Source of the DNA: Bacteroidales bacterium
GTDB taxonomy: Bacteria > Bacteroidota > Bacteroidia > Bacteroidales > UBA932
NCBI GenBank assembly: GCA_017469745.1
Contig: JAFUFS010000061.1
Location: forward strand, 1-35,173
DNA: 35,173 nt
Direction of reading: 5' to 3'
In this document: piece after piece, positions 23,696-32,072 of the stretch
Layout: each line of letters starts with the position of its first letter
How positions within the stretch are numbered: position 1 is the first letter of the stretch
Notes under the pieces: generated by a model
Databases searched by the model: none
Seen by the model: only the letters and a program-made list of their open reading frames with translations
Told to the model about the DNA's origin: nothing
Position numbers and translations under genes: made by a program

Positions 23696-23730
23696 ACGCC
23701 GTCAGATTCGATCTGGAGGCGTGTTTTGTT
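23696..23730 (+). terminator. Terminator of the tRNA operon
   Basis: Stem ACGCC-GT-CAGAT / ATCTG-GA-GGCGT (23696-23707 with 23711-23722) has a 3-nt TCG loop and is followed by GTTTTGTT. The tail overlaps the -33 TTG (23726-23728) predicted for the symporter gene. Confidence 0.8.
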
Positions 23731-23755
23731 TATTGAACATAATTTGTTATCTTTT
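23726..23755 (+). promoter_or_regulatory. Promoter (TTG-N19-TATCTTTT) abutting the symporter start
   Basis: TTG at 23726-23728, 19 nt, then TATCTTTT at 23748-23755 (one mismatch). The expected transcript start falls at about the A of the ATG at 23759, so the mRNA would be leaderless. Confidence 0.45.
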
Positions 23756-23758
23756 AAT

Positions 23759-25147
23759 ATGTTCGAGCAAATTGTATCCGCGGTTAACGACGTAATCTGG
23801 AGCCCGGCCCTCGTAGTGCTGCTCGTAGGCGCCGGTCTTTACTTTTCTGCAAGAACCCGTTTCGTCCAGTTGAGGCGTTTCGGCCTGATGACCCGCCTGT
23901 TGTTCCGCAAGCGTGAAAAAGGTGCCGAGAAGAAAGGGGTTTCCTCTTTCGAGGCCTTTTGCATTGCCCTGTCCGGTCGAGTCGGTACGGGGAACATTGT
24001 TGGTGTAGCGACTGCTATTGCCCTGGGCGGCCCCGGTGCAGTTTTCTGGATGTGGATAATAGCCTTCTTCGGAGCTTCAACAGCCTATGTTGAATCCACC
24101 CTCGCCCAGATATTCAAGTTCAGCCATTCCAGCGGATTCCGTGGAGGACCTGCCTGCTATATCGAGAGGGGATTGAAGGCGAAGTGGCTGGCTGTCGTTT
24201 TCGCCCTTGTGACGATCATTGCCTGCGGCATGCTCCTTCCTACGGTCCAGGCAAACGGTATGGCTACTGCCGCTATGAATTCATTTGGGATCAATCCTTT
24301 GTATTCAGGTCTCTTCCTGGCCTTCCTGATCGGTCTGGTGGTGGTTGGCGGTGTGCAGAGGATAGCAAAGGCAGCATCGATAGTCACCCCTTTCATGGCA
24401 GTGGTCTATGTGGTGATATCCCTCTTCATCCTTGCTCTTAACTGGAGGGCTATCCCCGGCCTGCTTTCCAGCATTGTCGAGAATGCCTTCGGCATCAATC
24501 CTCTTTGCGGAGGTATCCTGGGCAGCACCATAATGATGGGAGTGAAGCGAGGCCTGTTCTCGAATGAGGCAGGGCAGGGAACCGGAGCCATTCCGTCCGC
24601 ATCCGCGGATGTGAAGCATCCTGCCGAGCAAGGACTCGTGCAGGCCTTCTCAGTTTACGTCGACACCCTCCTTGTCTGTACGGCCACAGCTTTGATGATC
24701 CTTTCCGCCGGAACTTTCAACGTCCTGGATTCCAAGACTGGTGAGATGCTGGTGTCCAATGTCCCTGAACTCGGAGCGAACTACGTGGGCTTCACTCAGG
24801 CTGCTGTGGATTCGGTCATAGGAGGCTTCGGAGGTACTTTCGTGAGCATCGCCCTGGCCTTCTTCGTGTTCACCACGGTGATGGCCTATTACTTCTATTC
24901 AGAATCTAGCATCATGTATCTCTGCAGTCTCGGGAAGAAGTTCTCTCCCAAGGTTGAGAACCTCCTTATCAGGATCCTCCAGGTCCTGATTCTCTCCGCC
25001 ATCGTCTTCGGCGCTGTGAAGGAGGCCAACCTGGTCTGGACTCTCGGAGACATCGGAGTAGGAATCATGGCCTGGGTGAACGTCGTGGCCATAATCCTCC
25101 TTTCCCCTAAGGCTTTCGCTGCTCTCAAGGACTACGAGAAGCGTTAG
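23759..25147 (+). CDS. Alanine/glycine:cation (Na+) symporter, AGCS family
   Basis: This 462-residue inner-membrane transporter has about 10-11 helices. Family marks are S-G-R-V-G-T-G-N-I-V-G-V-A-T-A-I-A-L-G-G-P-G-A near 80-100 and, after helix 7, F-S-N-E-A-G-Q-G-T-G-A-I-P-S-A-S-A. It imports small neutral amino acids (alanine, glycine, D-alanine) with Na+. The ATG at 23759 is chosen because the longer frame relies on a TTG inside the terminator region. It ends convergently with the FAD oxidoreductase: the two stop codons share the bases TTAG (25144-25147). Confidence 0.95.
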   Translation: MFEQIVSAVNDVIWSPALVVLLVGAGLYFSARTRFVQLRRFGLMTRLLFRKREKGAEKKGVSSFEAFCIALSGRVGTGNIVGVATAIALGGPGAVFWMWIIAFFGASTAYVESTLAQIFKFSHSSGFRGGPACYIERGLKAKWLAVVFALVTIIACGMLLPTVQANGMATAAMNSFGINPLYSGLFLAFLIGLVVVGGVQRIAKAASIVTPFMAVVYVVISLFILALNWRAIPGLLSSIVENAFGINPLCGGILGSTIMMGVKRGLFSNEAGQGTGAIPSASADVKHPAEQGLVQAFSVYVDTLLVCTATALMILSAGTFNVLDSKTGEMLVSNVPELGANYVGFTQAAVDSVIGGFGGTFVSIALAFFVFTTVMAYYFYSESSIMYLCSLGKKFSPKVENLLIRILQVLILSAIVFGAVKEANLVWTLGDIGVGIMAWVNVVAIILLSPKAFAALKDYEKR

Positions 25148-26442
25148 ATCCTCACCCCCTGCTTCCTGAGGATGGACTGGACCTTTTTTGCATCGAGGTT
25201 CTGGATCGATGTGCGTCCCTGCAGGGCCATGGCGGCTGCTGCACCTGCAGCCTGGCCTGTGACAAGGCAGGTAGCGATCTCCCTGGCATCATAGGTGATG
25301 TCGTGTTCGTAGCCGAAACACCTTCCTGCTACCACGAGATTAGGGGTCTTTCGGGGAATAAGCGCCCGAAGCGGAATCTGCCATTCAGGCCTGTCGCCGA
25401 CCTTGTGCTTCACGCCACCTAGTTCCGCGTCGATGTCCACTCCGGCTATCCCTATCACGTCGTCATAAGTCGTTTTCCCGAGTGCGTCGGCCATGGAGAC
25501 ATTCCTGAGGCTGTCCAGGACCCTGGTCACCCTGACTCCAAGCATGGGAGGAGTTTCAAGAAGGAAGGCATCTTCACAGCCTTTCTTGGAGCGCAGCTCC
25601 TGGGTCTTGTTCCACATGTATTCCCTAAGGGAATCGTTCAGACGGGACATGTTGAAGAGATCCAGGCCGTCCTGGTCGTATTCGCCGTTGGTGTGCATCA
25701 GGCCGACTCCGGGGATCGGGGTCATGCTGCCGTGGGCATTGTCTTCCTTGAGGTTTCCTACCCTCCACATGGCGCCGATGTGATGCTTGACGAAGCGGAA
25801 CTTCTCACCAGCCCAGAAGAACAGGTCGCCGTCTCCTGTGGTGTCGATGAAATACTTCGCCTTGATGGCACATCTCCCGCTCTTGCTCTCGATGATCACG
25901 CTGTCGATCCTGTCTCCCGACATCGTGAGGGCTGCGGCCTGGACGAAATAGAGGACCCGCACTCCTGCTTCGTTCACCATCTGACGCATTAAGTGCTTGG
26001 TGGCTTCAGGATCCACGATGGGTGACCGACGGGGCTGGATGGACATGTCCATGTCCTTCAGCTTGACTGCGAGTTCGTCTGCGACGCCATAGACAACCTG
26101 CTTCCAGCCGTTTGCCGTCCGGGCTTCCATGCAGTTGAGGGGAAGAACCGAACCTCCGGTCCACAGGCCTCCCAGAAAGCCGTTCTTCTCGAGTAGGATT
26201 ACATCGGAACCTTCCCTGGCGGCTGCGATCGCTGCTGCGAAACCGGCAGGACCGGCTCCTGCCACCAGTACGTCGCAGGAGGTGACGACCGGAATCTTCC
26301 TGGCCGGTTCGCGGACATGGCCCTCGACCTGCAGGTCAGTGGAGAGTTTGGCCTTCTCGGCTCCCTGTGCGGGAGTTACGCCTCCCACTATCATCGCTCC
26401 GGTTGCCGCCGAGCCAATCTTCAGGAAATCCCTTCTTTTCAT
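25144..26442 (-). CDS. Tat-exported FAD-dependent oxidoreductase
   Basis: This 432-residue protein starts with a twin-arginine signal (M-K-R-R-D-F-L-K-I-G, cleaved near A-Q-G-A). The FAD-binding Rossmann motif follows at about 58-75 (D-V-L-V-A-G-A-G-P-A-G-F-A-A-A-I-A-A-A) with L-L-E-K-N-G-F-L-G-G-L-W-T-G-G. A later F-I-D-T-T-G-D-G-D segment and the closing A-T-C-L-V-T-G-Q-A-A-G-A-A-A-A are typical of the FAD_oxidored (PF12831) group, often found in polysaccharide-degradation loci. Folding with FAD before export fits the Tat signal. The substrate is unknown. The start is at 26442, which leaves a 28-bp gap after the GH2 gene. The longer frame would overlap that gene. Confidence 0.88.
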   Translation of the reverse strand: MKRRDFLKIGSAATGAMIVGGVTPAQGAEKAKLSTDLQVEGHVREPARKIPVVTSCDVLVAGAGPAGFAAAIAAAREGSDVILLEKNGFLGGLWTGGSVLPLNCMEARTANGWKQVVYGVADELAVKLKDMDMSIQPRRSPIVDPEATKHLMRQMVNEAGVRVLYFVQAAALTMSGDRIDSVIIESKSGRCAIKAKYFIDTTGDGDLFFWAGEKFRFVKHHIGAMWRVGNLKEDNAHGSMTPIPGVGLMHTNGEYDQDGLDLFNMSRLNDSLREYMWNKTQELRSKKGCEDAFLLETPPMLGVRVTRVLDSLRNVSMADALGKTTYDDVIGIAGVDIDAELGGVKHKVGDRPEWQIPLRALIPRKTPNLVVAGRCFGYEHDITYDAREIATCLVTGQAAGAAAAMALQGRTSIQNLDAKKVQSILRKQGVRI

Positions 26443-26470
26443 TTTGATGACTATGATTATGTTGACAGGA

Positions 26471-29137
26471 TCAGAAGGATCTTGAACCGGAGTTCCAGCC
26501 TTCAAAGAATATATTCAAGTTGCCGCCGGCATTGCCTCCGGTGGTGATGACTATCGTTCTGGAAGAACGCGGCATAAGGGTGATGAAGTTGTCTGAATAC
26601 GTTGTCCCATGGACCGGATCACCATTTTCGTTCCTGAGCTGCAACCTGTTGAAAAATGCTATTTTGCCTGATGTGTTCTTCAGCGTTACTTCAATCTTTC
26701 CATCGGGCAGGTTCCGCTTTGTGAGGCGGACCTTGGCTGCCGGCATCTCCTGTAGGGATTCGAAGCCTGAGGTACATGGACCGGTGACAGTCTGGGGACC
26801 ATCGTAAGAATCAGTCGAGCGCCAGTAGAAGTTTTCGGAGACGGTCTTGCCGGACTTGTCGGCAAGGACGAGCCTGATGAAATGGACCTTTGAGATTCCG
26901 TCGGGGAATTCCAAAGTAAGGACATCATCCAGTGCCCTGTCGGCAGGGATGTCGGCCGACGCATTCCAGGAGCGTACCAGGCGGCTGTCCAGGTCGTAGA
27001 GTTCAGCCTTCAGGCGGAGCCCTTCAAAGGGCTCTGCAAGGTCGTTGACGATGCTAACCGTATTCTTCAAGTAATCGAACTGGACGTGCAATGGTTCAAG
27101 TGAATGCATTGTGTAGTAGAGTGAGGCTGTGGGTTCCAGGTACCAGTCCCACATCCTGGCGCATACCTGGACGTTGGGGCTGTTGTGGTACCAGAACAGA
27201 AGGCCTGAGCAGAAGCGGTCGCCGTCGTCCAGGCGGTTGTAGTTCCAGACCTCCCAGATGCTCTTGGAATTCATTGCGCCGACGAGCTGGCCTTTTCGAG
27301 CGTAATCTTCGATGCTCTTTGGGGTGCCGTAGCATTTCACCATGTCATCATAGAGGGTGCTCATCAGGTGGAAGCCGTTGCCGTCGAGATAGTCCCAGGT
27401 AGCCTTGTCCAGGGGCCAGAGCTTGTCGGCAGGCATCATATTCCTGAGGCTCTCGATCACCGGGAGGGTAGGGGCGCCGTATTCGGGGTTGAAGCCGTCC
27501 ACGCGGCTGCCGCGGTCCGAGGCCGTGTTGGTGTAGTGGCGCATCGGGTTCACCTGCTTGTAGGGGCTTCCGTCGTGGATGCCGTCGCATTCGGACTGCA
27601 TCTGGTAGGGGCGTGTACCGTCAAAGGCCTTGAGAAGTTCCGGGGTTCCGGACACCTCTGTGCTTTCATTCGAGGCTACGTAGAAGATGATGGAAGGATG
27701 GTTGCGAATCCTCTTCACCGTCGATGCTACATTGTTGAAATAGATTGACTTGTCATGAGGATGCTTGGTGTCTCCTGTCATCCAGAATTCCTGCCAGACC
27801 ATGATTCCGTATTCGTCACAGAGCTGGTAGAAGAGGTCGCTCTCGGCGATTCCTCCGCCCCAGAGGCGAAGGAAGTTGATGCCGGACTGGTCGGTGTAGG
27901 CCATCTCGGTGCGCATGCGGTCGTCATCCGTCCTGAGCATTGCTTCCGGGATCCAGTTGCTGCCCCTTATGAACATGCGTTTGCCGTTGACAATGAACAC
28001 CTTCGATCCGTCCGGAGTGTCGGTCGTCACCTGGATGTCGCGGATTCCGAACGGGACTTCCACCGAATCGGAGACTTTGCCGTCGACGGTGACGGTAAGG
28101 TTCAGTTTGTAGAGATTCTGAGGACCCTTGTTCTTCGGCCACCAGAGCCGAGGGGAGTGTATCTTCAGCTGAGGAAAGTCTTCCGGGCGGAATGTAACTT
28201 CCGCTTCTTCGCCTCGGATCAGGGTCGCTTCCTTCCGGAACGTTATTCCGGTTCCTTCGATCTCGCCCTTGACGACGCATTTAATGGGCTCATTGTTGGT
28301 GAAGCCGCTTGCCGGATTGACTATTTCGACCGACACGGTCTCGGCTGATTCGTCCATTCCGGGCATCGAGAGGGATGATTTCACGAAGGGATTCCTGAGT
28401 GCGACGGGGCCGGTGGTGAATATCCTTACGGCCTTCCAGATGCCGGTGTTGCGGTCGCGGATACCGTCGTCATAGGAGAAATCCCAGCCGACCGTCATGA
28501 GCTGTGTGGTGTTCCAGCCGATGTCTCCGTCGCCACCGTTGCGGTTCTCGCCGGGGGCTCCCCATGGCTTGGGCATGGTCGTGCCTGGTACGTCGACTGG
28601 TTTGACAAGGACTGCAAGGGCGTTCTTCCCGTCTTTGGCTACGAAGTCGGTGATGTCGATCCTGTCTTCGGCGAACATGCCGGCCATGACGCTGACCAGG
28701 TGGCCGTTCAGCCACCATTCTGCCCTGTAGTTTATTCCTTCAGGATTGAGCCAGATGCGTTCGCCATCTTCTACGGCCGGGGAGTCGAATTCGGTACGGA
28801 ACCAGTAGGTGTAAAACTCCCTTCCGGTGTCGATGATGTCGGGGATCTTCTTTTCGGAGATCTTGTTGTTGGTTCCGTAATATGGTTCCGGGTAGACGCC
28901 GTTTTCCACGAGGGAGGTGAGTACGGTTCCGGGGACGATGGCGCTCATCCAGCGGGTGTCGTCGAAGCCGGGGGCGGACAATTCCCTGGCGGTGGACCGG
29001 ACCTCGTCAGCGCGGCACATCTTCCATTCGTACTGGCCGCCGTGTCCCAGCCTGGAATCCAGCACCTGCGCCTGCAGCACCTGCGTCACCATCGCCAGCA
29101 CCCCGATCCAAACCAATCTCATCATTCTTCGTACCAT
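26471..29137 (-). CDS. GH2 exo-glycosidase (exo-beta-glucosaminidase/mannosidase-like)
   Basis: This 888-residue exported enzyme has signal 1-23 (V-L-Q-A-Q). Its domain order is GH2 sugar-binding (about 55-240), Ig-like (about 245-365), TIM barrel (about 370-700), and two C-terminal Ig-like domains. The catalytic acid/base is E491 in V-A-S-N-E-S and the nucleophile E552 in F-N-P-E-Y-G. The N-P-E-Y-G-A-P context and the long acidic-free loop after the first domain resemble CsxA-type exo-beta-D-glucosaminidases and GH2 beta-mannosidases rather than beta-galactosidases. The exact sugar is not fixed by the sequence. Met5 or Met6 are alternative starts. It is upstream of the FAD oxidoreductase and probably in one transcript. 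Confidence 0.9.
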   Translation of the reverse strand: MVRRMMRLVWIGVLAMVTQVLQAQVLDSRLGHGGQYEWKMCRADEVRSTARELSAPGFDDTRWMSAIVPGTVLTSLVENGVYPEPYYGTNNKISEKKIPDIIDTGREFYTYWFRTEFDSPAVEDGERIWLNPEGINYRAEWWLNGHLVSVMAGMFAEDRIDITDFVAKDGKNALAVLVKPVDVPGTTMPKPWGAPGENRNGGDGDIGWNTTQLMTVGWDFSYDDGIRDRNTGIWKAVRIFTTGPVALRNPFVKSSLSMPGMDESAETVSVEIVNPASGFTNNEPIKCVVKGEIEGTGITFRKEATLIRGEEAEVTFRPEDFPQLKIHSPRLWWPKNKGPQNLYKLNLTVTVDGKVSDSVEVPFGIRDIQVTTDTPDGSKVFIVNGKRMFIRGSNWIPEAMLRTDDDRMRTEMAYTDQSGINFLRLWGGGIAESDLFYQLCDEYGIMVWQEFWMTGDTKHPHDKSIYFNNVASTVKRIRNHPSIIFYVASNESTEVSGTPELLKAFDGTRPYQMQSECDGIHDGSPYKQVNPMRHYTNTASDRGSRVDGFNPEYGAPTLPVIESLRNMMPADKLWPLDKATWDYLDGNGFHLMSTLYDDMVKCYGTPKSIEDYARKGQLVGAMNSKSIWEVWNYNRLDDGDRFCSGLLFWYHNSPNVQVCARMWDWYLEPTASLYYTMHSLEPLHVQFDYLKNTVSIVNDLAEPFEGLRLKAELYDLDSRLVRSWNASADIPADRALDDVLTLEFPDGISKVHFIRLVLADKSGKTVSENFYWRSTDSYDGPQTVTGPCTSGFESLQEMPAAKVRLTKRNLPDGKIEVTLKNTSGKIAFFNRLQLRNENGDPVHGTTYSDNFITLMPRSSRTIVITTGGNAGGNLNIFFEGWNSGSRSF

Positions 29138-29167
29138 ATTTCTTGATAATCTTGATAATTATTATTG

Positions 29168-29342
29168 TCAGGTCATGGTCATCCCCTCGGAGCCACGTCG
29201 ACTGGACTACTCACTTCGGCCGTGCTCGACGGCTCGCTAACTCGGGCCTGAAGGCCCTCAGACAGACGCTCGCTTTTCGTCGGCCCGGCTCTCGTTCGCT
29301 ACGTCCATTCTCCTAGTGCTCCTCGGGGACGCCATGACCTGA
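29168..29342. repeat. 175-bp structured inverted-repeat element (A)
   Basis: Ends are TCAGGTCATGG (29168-29178) and its exact reverse complement CCATGACCTGA (29332-29342). Pairing continues imperfectly inward through TCCCC and GGAG blocks. The interior holds two more hairpins: GCCGT-GCTCG-ACGGC and GGGCCT-GA-AGGCCC. No start-to-stop frame of use is seen. It lies just upstream of the GH2 gene and may be a MITE- or REP-like element. No clear target duplication is visible. Confidence 0.75.
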
Positions 29343-29352
29343 TGAATTCTAT

Positions 29353-29479
29353 TTATCGGATTAGCCATTCCGTCCCGGAACCACTGCCACCCTCGGCACG
29401 TTAAGAGGGAGGGGCCCATCGCTTGCGATGGGAGGGGCCGCGAAGCGGCGGTTCAGGGATGGAATGGCTAATCCGATAA
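29353..29479. repeat. 127-bp structured inverted-repeat element (B)
   Basis: Perfect 19-bp ends (29353-29371 and 29461-29479), extended by imperfect pairing to about 34 bp. Inner hairpins are CCATCGC-TT-GCGATGG and GCCGC-GAA-GCGGC. It ends four bases after the upp stop codon and is separated from element A by only 10 bp. No U-run follows it on the upp strand, so it is not a standard terminator. The whole gap 29138-29483 is filled by elements A and B plus about 30 bp of AT-rich sequence before the GH2 gene. Confidence 0.78.
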
Positions 29480-29483
29480 TATG

Positions 29484-30113
29484 TTACTTAGTGCCGAAAA
29501 TGCGGTCACCGGCATCGCCGAGACCGGGAACGATGTAGGCGTTCTCGTTGAGGCAGTCATCCACGGCAGCGGTGTAGATGTCCACGTCAGGATGCTCGTT
29601 CTGGACCTTCTTGATTCCCTCCGGAACACTCACCAGGCACATCAACCTTATGTTCTTGCAACCCTTCCTCTTCAACATCGCAATCGCATCGCACGCACTT
29701 CCACCGGTTGCGAGCATCGGATCGGTGACGATCACGAGACGGTCCTGGATGTCCTCAGGGAGCTTGCAGTAGTACTCCACAGGCTCGTGGGTCTCCTCGT
29801 TGCGGTACAGTCCTATATGTCCAACCTTGGCTACCGGGACAAGGGTGTGGAGGCCTTCGACCATTCCAAGTCCGGCACGGAGGATCGGCACGATGGCAAG
29901 CTTGCGTCCTGAAACCTCCTTGGCAGTCATCTTGCAGATGGGAGTCTCGATGTCAATGTCCTCGAGAGGAATGTCACGGGTGACTTCGTAACCCATCAGA
30001 AGGGAGATTTCATTCAGGAGCTCCCTGAAATCCTTTGATCCGGTGTTCTTGTCCCTCATGATGGTCAGCTTGTGCTGCACCATCGGGTGGTTGATTACAT
30101 GCAGTAAACTCAT
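29484..30113 (-). CDS. upp: Uracil phosphoribosyltransferase
   Basis: This 209-residue cytoplasmic salvage enzyme makes UMP from uracil and PRPP. The PRPP loop is [14 protein letters not shown] (127-140), and the uracil-binding flap is [12 protein letters not shown] (196-207). P-I-L-R-A-G-L-G-M is also present. The length is normal. The ATG at 30113 lies 24 bp after the GNAT-like acyltransferase stop, so it could share that transcript. Its 3' end is immediately followed by element B. Confidence 0.97.
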   Translation of the reverse strand: MSLLHVINHPMVQHKLTIMRDKNTGSKDFRELLNEISLLMGYEVTRDIPLEDIDIETPICKMTAKEVSGRKLAIVPILRAGLGMVEGLHTLVPVAKVGHIGLYRNEETHEPVEYYCKLPEDIQDRLVIVTDPMLATGGSACDAIAMLKRKGCKNIRLMCLVSVPEGIKKVQNEHPDVDIYTAAVDDCLNENAYIVPGLGDAGDRIFGTK

Positions 30114-30137
30114 AACTGTATATTAATTAAATAGTTA

Positions 30138-31223
30138 TCAATGGAATTCGATGTCCGGGGACTGCTTCATGGCAATCTGCTTCTGGAACTTGGTCAAGGC
30201 CTTGATACGCTTCTTGGAGACCTGCTCCCTGTATTTTTCCACCATTGCCTCGGTTGTGTGGGGGTAGCGCTTCTTCAGTTTCTTAAGGTTGTTCTTGATG
30301 AAGGCATCCATGTGGCGCTCCTTCTTGTCGGCGTACAATTCGTCGAAGCAGATCATGATGCCGGTCTCGATGGCATCACCAAGCTCGTCGTTGATGCAGG
30401 AGCCCAGCATCTTCGTGGTGGAAGAGATGTTGATGTAGGAATTGACAAGCGGGGGGATGTTGGTGCCGAGCTTGCGGACTGCATCCTTCAGGATCCTGTA
30501 GTCCTTCTTGAGATCGTCTTCCACAAGGATCAGGTCCATCAATTTCGTGTTGTCAGTCACTCCTATCTCATTCTTGGGACGGACAAGCTCGAGCGGATCG
30601 TTGAAGTGCTTGTTCATGAAGTGGATGATCAGGTTCCTGGCGGTCTCGTCATAGGAAGGGTAGATGGTCATCTTCCCGAGGAAATACCATGTGTCCGGAT
30701 ACTGGAGGATCACAGTGGTGATGCCATCCCACAGGTTGTCCATGGTGAAAAGGGACTTGGCACCGGCCTTGGAACTCTGGTAGTCGGGAGCGACGAAGGA
30801 ACGTCCCAACTCCATTGTGTGCGGAAGGTAATCCTTGATGAAAGAGTCAGAGAAATGGTACAGATGGGAGGATGTTATGTTCGGCTGTCCGTCCTCCTTC
30901 AGCTTGACATTGGAGCCAAGGATGTACCTGTAGCCTCCGATGATGGCCTTGGCCTCCGGATCCCAGACTATGATCTGGTGGTAAGGCTCGTCCATGGTGT
31001 CATATTCATCGATGTCCATGGACTTCCCGGAGCTGGCTCCTGCATCGCGGTAGGAGATCTCGCGAAGCCTGCCGATCTCGCGCATGGTGTTGGGAGCATT
31101 GTGCCAGGTGATGACGTAGAGTTCGTTGCCACCTTTGTTGGTGTCTCCGAGTTTCTTTTCAGGGGTCAGTTCGGCCTCGATCAGTTCAATGCTTACAGGA
31201 TCGATTATCTTTTCCATATTCAT
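30138..31223 (-). CDS. glsB: GNAT-fold N-acyltransferase, GlsB-like (glycine lipid synthesis)
   Basis: This 361-residue cytoplasmic protein is of the hemolysin/OlsB-like GNAT type. It shows R-E-I-G-R-L-R-E-I-S-Y-R, D-E-Y-D-T-M, I-V-W-D-P-E-A-K-A-I-I-G-G-Y-R-Y (the acyl-carrier-binding strand) and M-E-L-G-R-S-F-V-A-P-D-Y-Q-S. In Bacteroides thetaiotaomicron, GlsB puts a 3-hydroxy fatty acid on glycine, and a PlsC-like GlsA then acylates that hydroxyl. Here the PlsC-like gene precedes this one with a 4-bp ATGA overlap, the same gene partnership. Product identity (glycine, ornithine or other N-acyl amino acid) is inferred. The final 120 residues are helical and lysine-rich. Confidence 0.75.
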   Translation of the reverse strand: MNMEKIIDPVSIELIEAELTPEKKLGDTNKGGNELYVITWHNAPNTMREIGRLREISYRDAGASSGKSMDIDEYDTMDEPYHQIIVWDPEAKAIIGGYRYILGSNVKLKEDGQPNITSSHLYHFSDSFIKDYLPHTMELGRSFVAPDYQSSKAGAKSLFTMDNLWDGITTVILQYPDTWYFLGKMTIYPSYDETARNLIIHFMNKHFNDPLELVRPKNEIGVTDNTKLMDLILVEDDLKKDYRILKDAVRKLGTNIPPLVNSYINISSTTKMLGSCINDELGDAIETGIMICFDELYADKKERHMDAFIKNNLKKLKKRYPHTTEAMVEKYREQVSKKRIKALTKFQKQIAMKQSPDIEFH

Positions 31224-32032
31224 CGAAGATTATAAACTTCTTCCCGGATCGTCTGCGCCCACTGGAGCGGGGTCTTTGAGGAATCGAAGCGGGAAGGCGG
31301 GATTGGTTTTCCGAACACTATCTCATATTCCTTGCCCTGTGACTTGTAAAGCTCGTCGGGAAGGAACAGCATCGGCAGGTTGAATTTTATTCCGAGTTTC
31401 TTGCAAAGGGAATCCACCCGGTAGAAGCGTTTTGAGTTTTGCCCTATGAAATGGACCGGCACGATCCATCTGTCGTTGGAGACGCTTTTTGTGATGAATG
31501 TCTTGCGCCATTCAGGATCCTGGATCACCCCGTCGATCTTCCTGGAACATTTGCCGGAAGGGAACATGATGATGTCCGCCTCGCTGGAGAAGATCCCGTC
31601 CACATGGGCTGAAAGATTCTTGGACTGGCCGCCCAACTTGTTGACCGGGACGCACATAGGGGCAAGACCCTTGACGTTCATGAGGAAGTCGTTGACCATC
31701 AGCTTAAGAGGCCGTTTCATGGAGCTCCCGATAAGTCCGATGAGGGCGATTCCGTCCGCTCCGCCGAGAGGGTGGTTGGAAGCGTAGGTGAGTTTCACCC
31801 CGTCCGGGATGTCCAGTTCGTCCAGGCCCCTTACATGGAGGGTAATGCCGAGGTACTTGATGCACTCGGTGCAGAATTCCACCCCTTCATAGCCTTGTGA
31901 GAGGTAGCCGTTGATGTAGTCCTGGTGGATGAATCGCTCCATCCAACGGGCTAGGAAGCGGGGAATCTTCTTCCCGCTCCTTTCACTGACTATTTTAGCT
32001 ACATCGATTGTCTGTCCCGTGTTCTCAGGCAT
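31220..32032 (-). CDS. glsA: PlsC-like O-acyltransferase, GlsA-like (glycine lipid synthesis)
   Basis: This 270-residue protein has a lysophospholipid-acyltransferase fold. The usual N-H-x4-D box is N-H-P-L-G-G-A-D (H87, D93), with five rather than four residues between His and Asp. The usual F-P-E-G-T-x-S-R box reads F-P-S-G-K-C-S-R (157-164). These changes fit the amino-acid-lipid branch of the family. It would add the second acyl chain to an N-acyl amino acid made by the GNAT partner, whose start overlaps its stop by ATGA. No strong membrane helix is seen. A -7 box and a palindrome lie upstream. Confidence 0.78.
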   Translation of the reverse strand: MPENTGQTIDVAKIVSERSGKKIPRFLARWMERFIHQDYINGYLSQGYEGVEFCTECIKYLGITLHVRGLDELDIPDGVKLTYASNHPLGGADGIALIGLIGSSMKRPLKLMVNDFLMNVKGLAPMCVPVNKLGGQSKNLSAHVDGIFSSEADIIMFPSGKCSRKIDGVIQDPEWRKTFITKSVSNDRWIVPVHFIGQNSKRFYRVDSLCKKLGIKFNLPMLFLPDELYKSQGKEYEIVFGKPIPPSRFDSSKTPLQWAQTIREEVYNLR

Positions 32033-32056
32033 GACTCAAAAAATCACCGGTTAATG

Positions 32057-32064
32057 CAAATATA
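32057..32064 (-). promoter_or_regulatory. -7 box (TATATTTG) for the glsA-glsB(-upp) run
   Basis: The minus strand reads TATATTTG, a full -7 consensus match, 25 bp before the start codon at 32032. The position expected for the -33 element falls inside the palindrome at 32073-32093. Confidence 0.55.
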
Positions 32065-32072
32065 GCAAATTA

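Noticed and set aside
29168..29479. Riboswitch or CRISPR-like array in the gap before the GH2 gene
   Set aside because: No repeated units with spacers, and no recognised riboswitch core. The structure is two distinct inverted-repeat elements.
30141..31235. 364-codon plus-strand frame antisense to the GNAT-like acyltransferase gene
   Set aside because: Low-complexity valine/aspartate/histidine-rich product typical of antisense frames in biased coding DNA. The minus-strand gene has clear family motifs.
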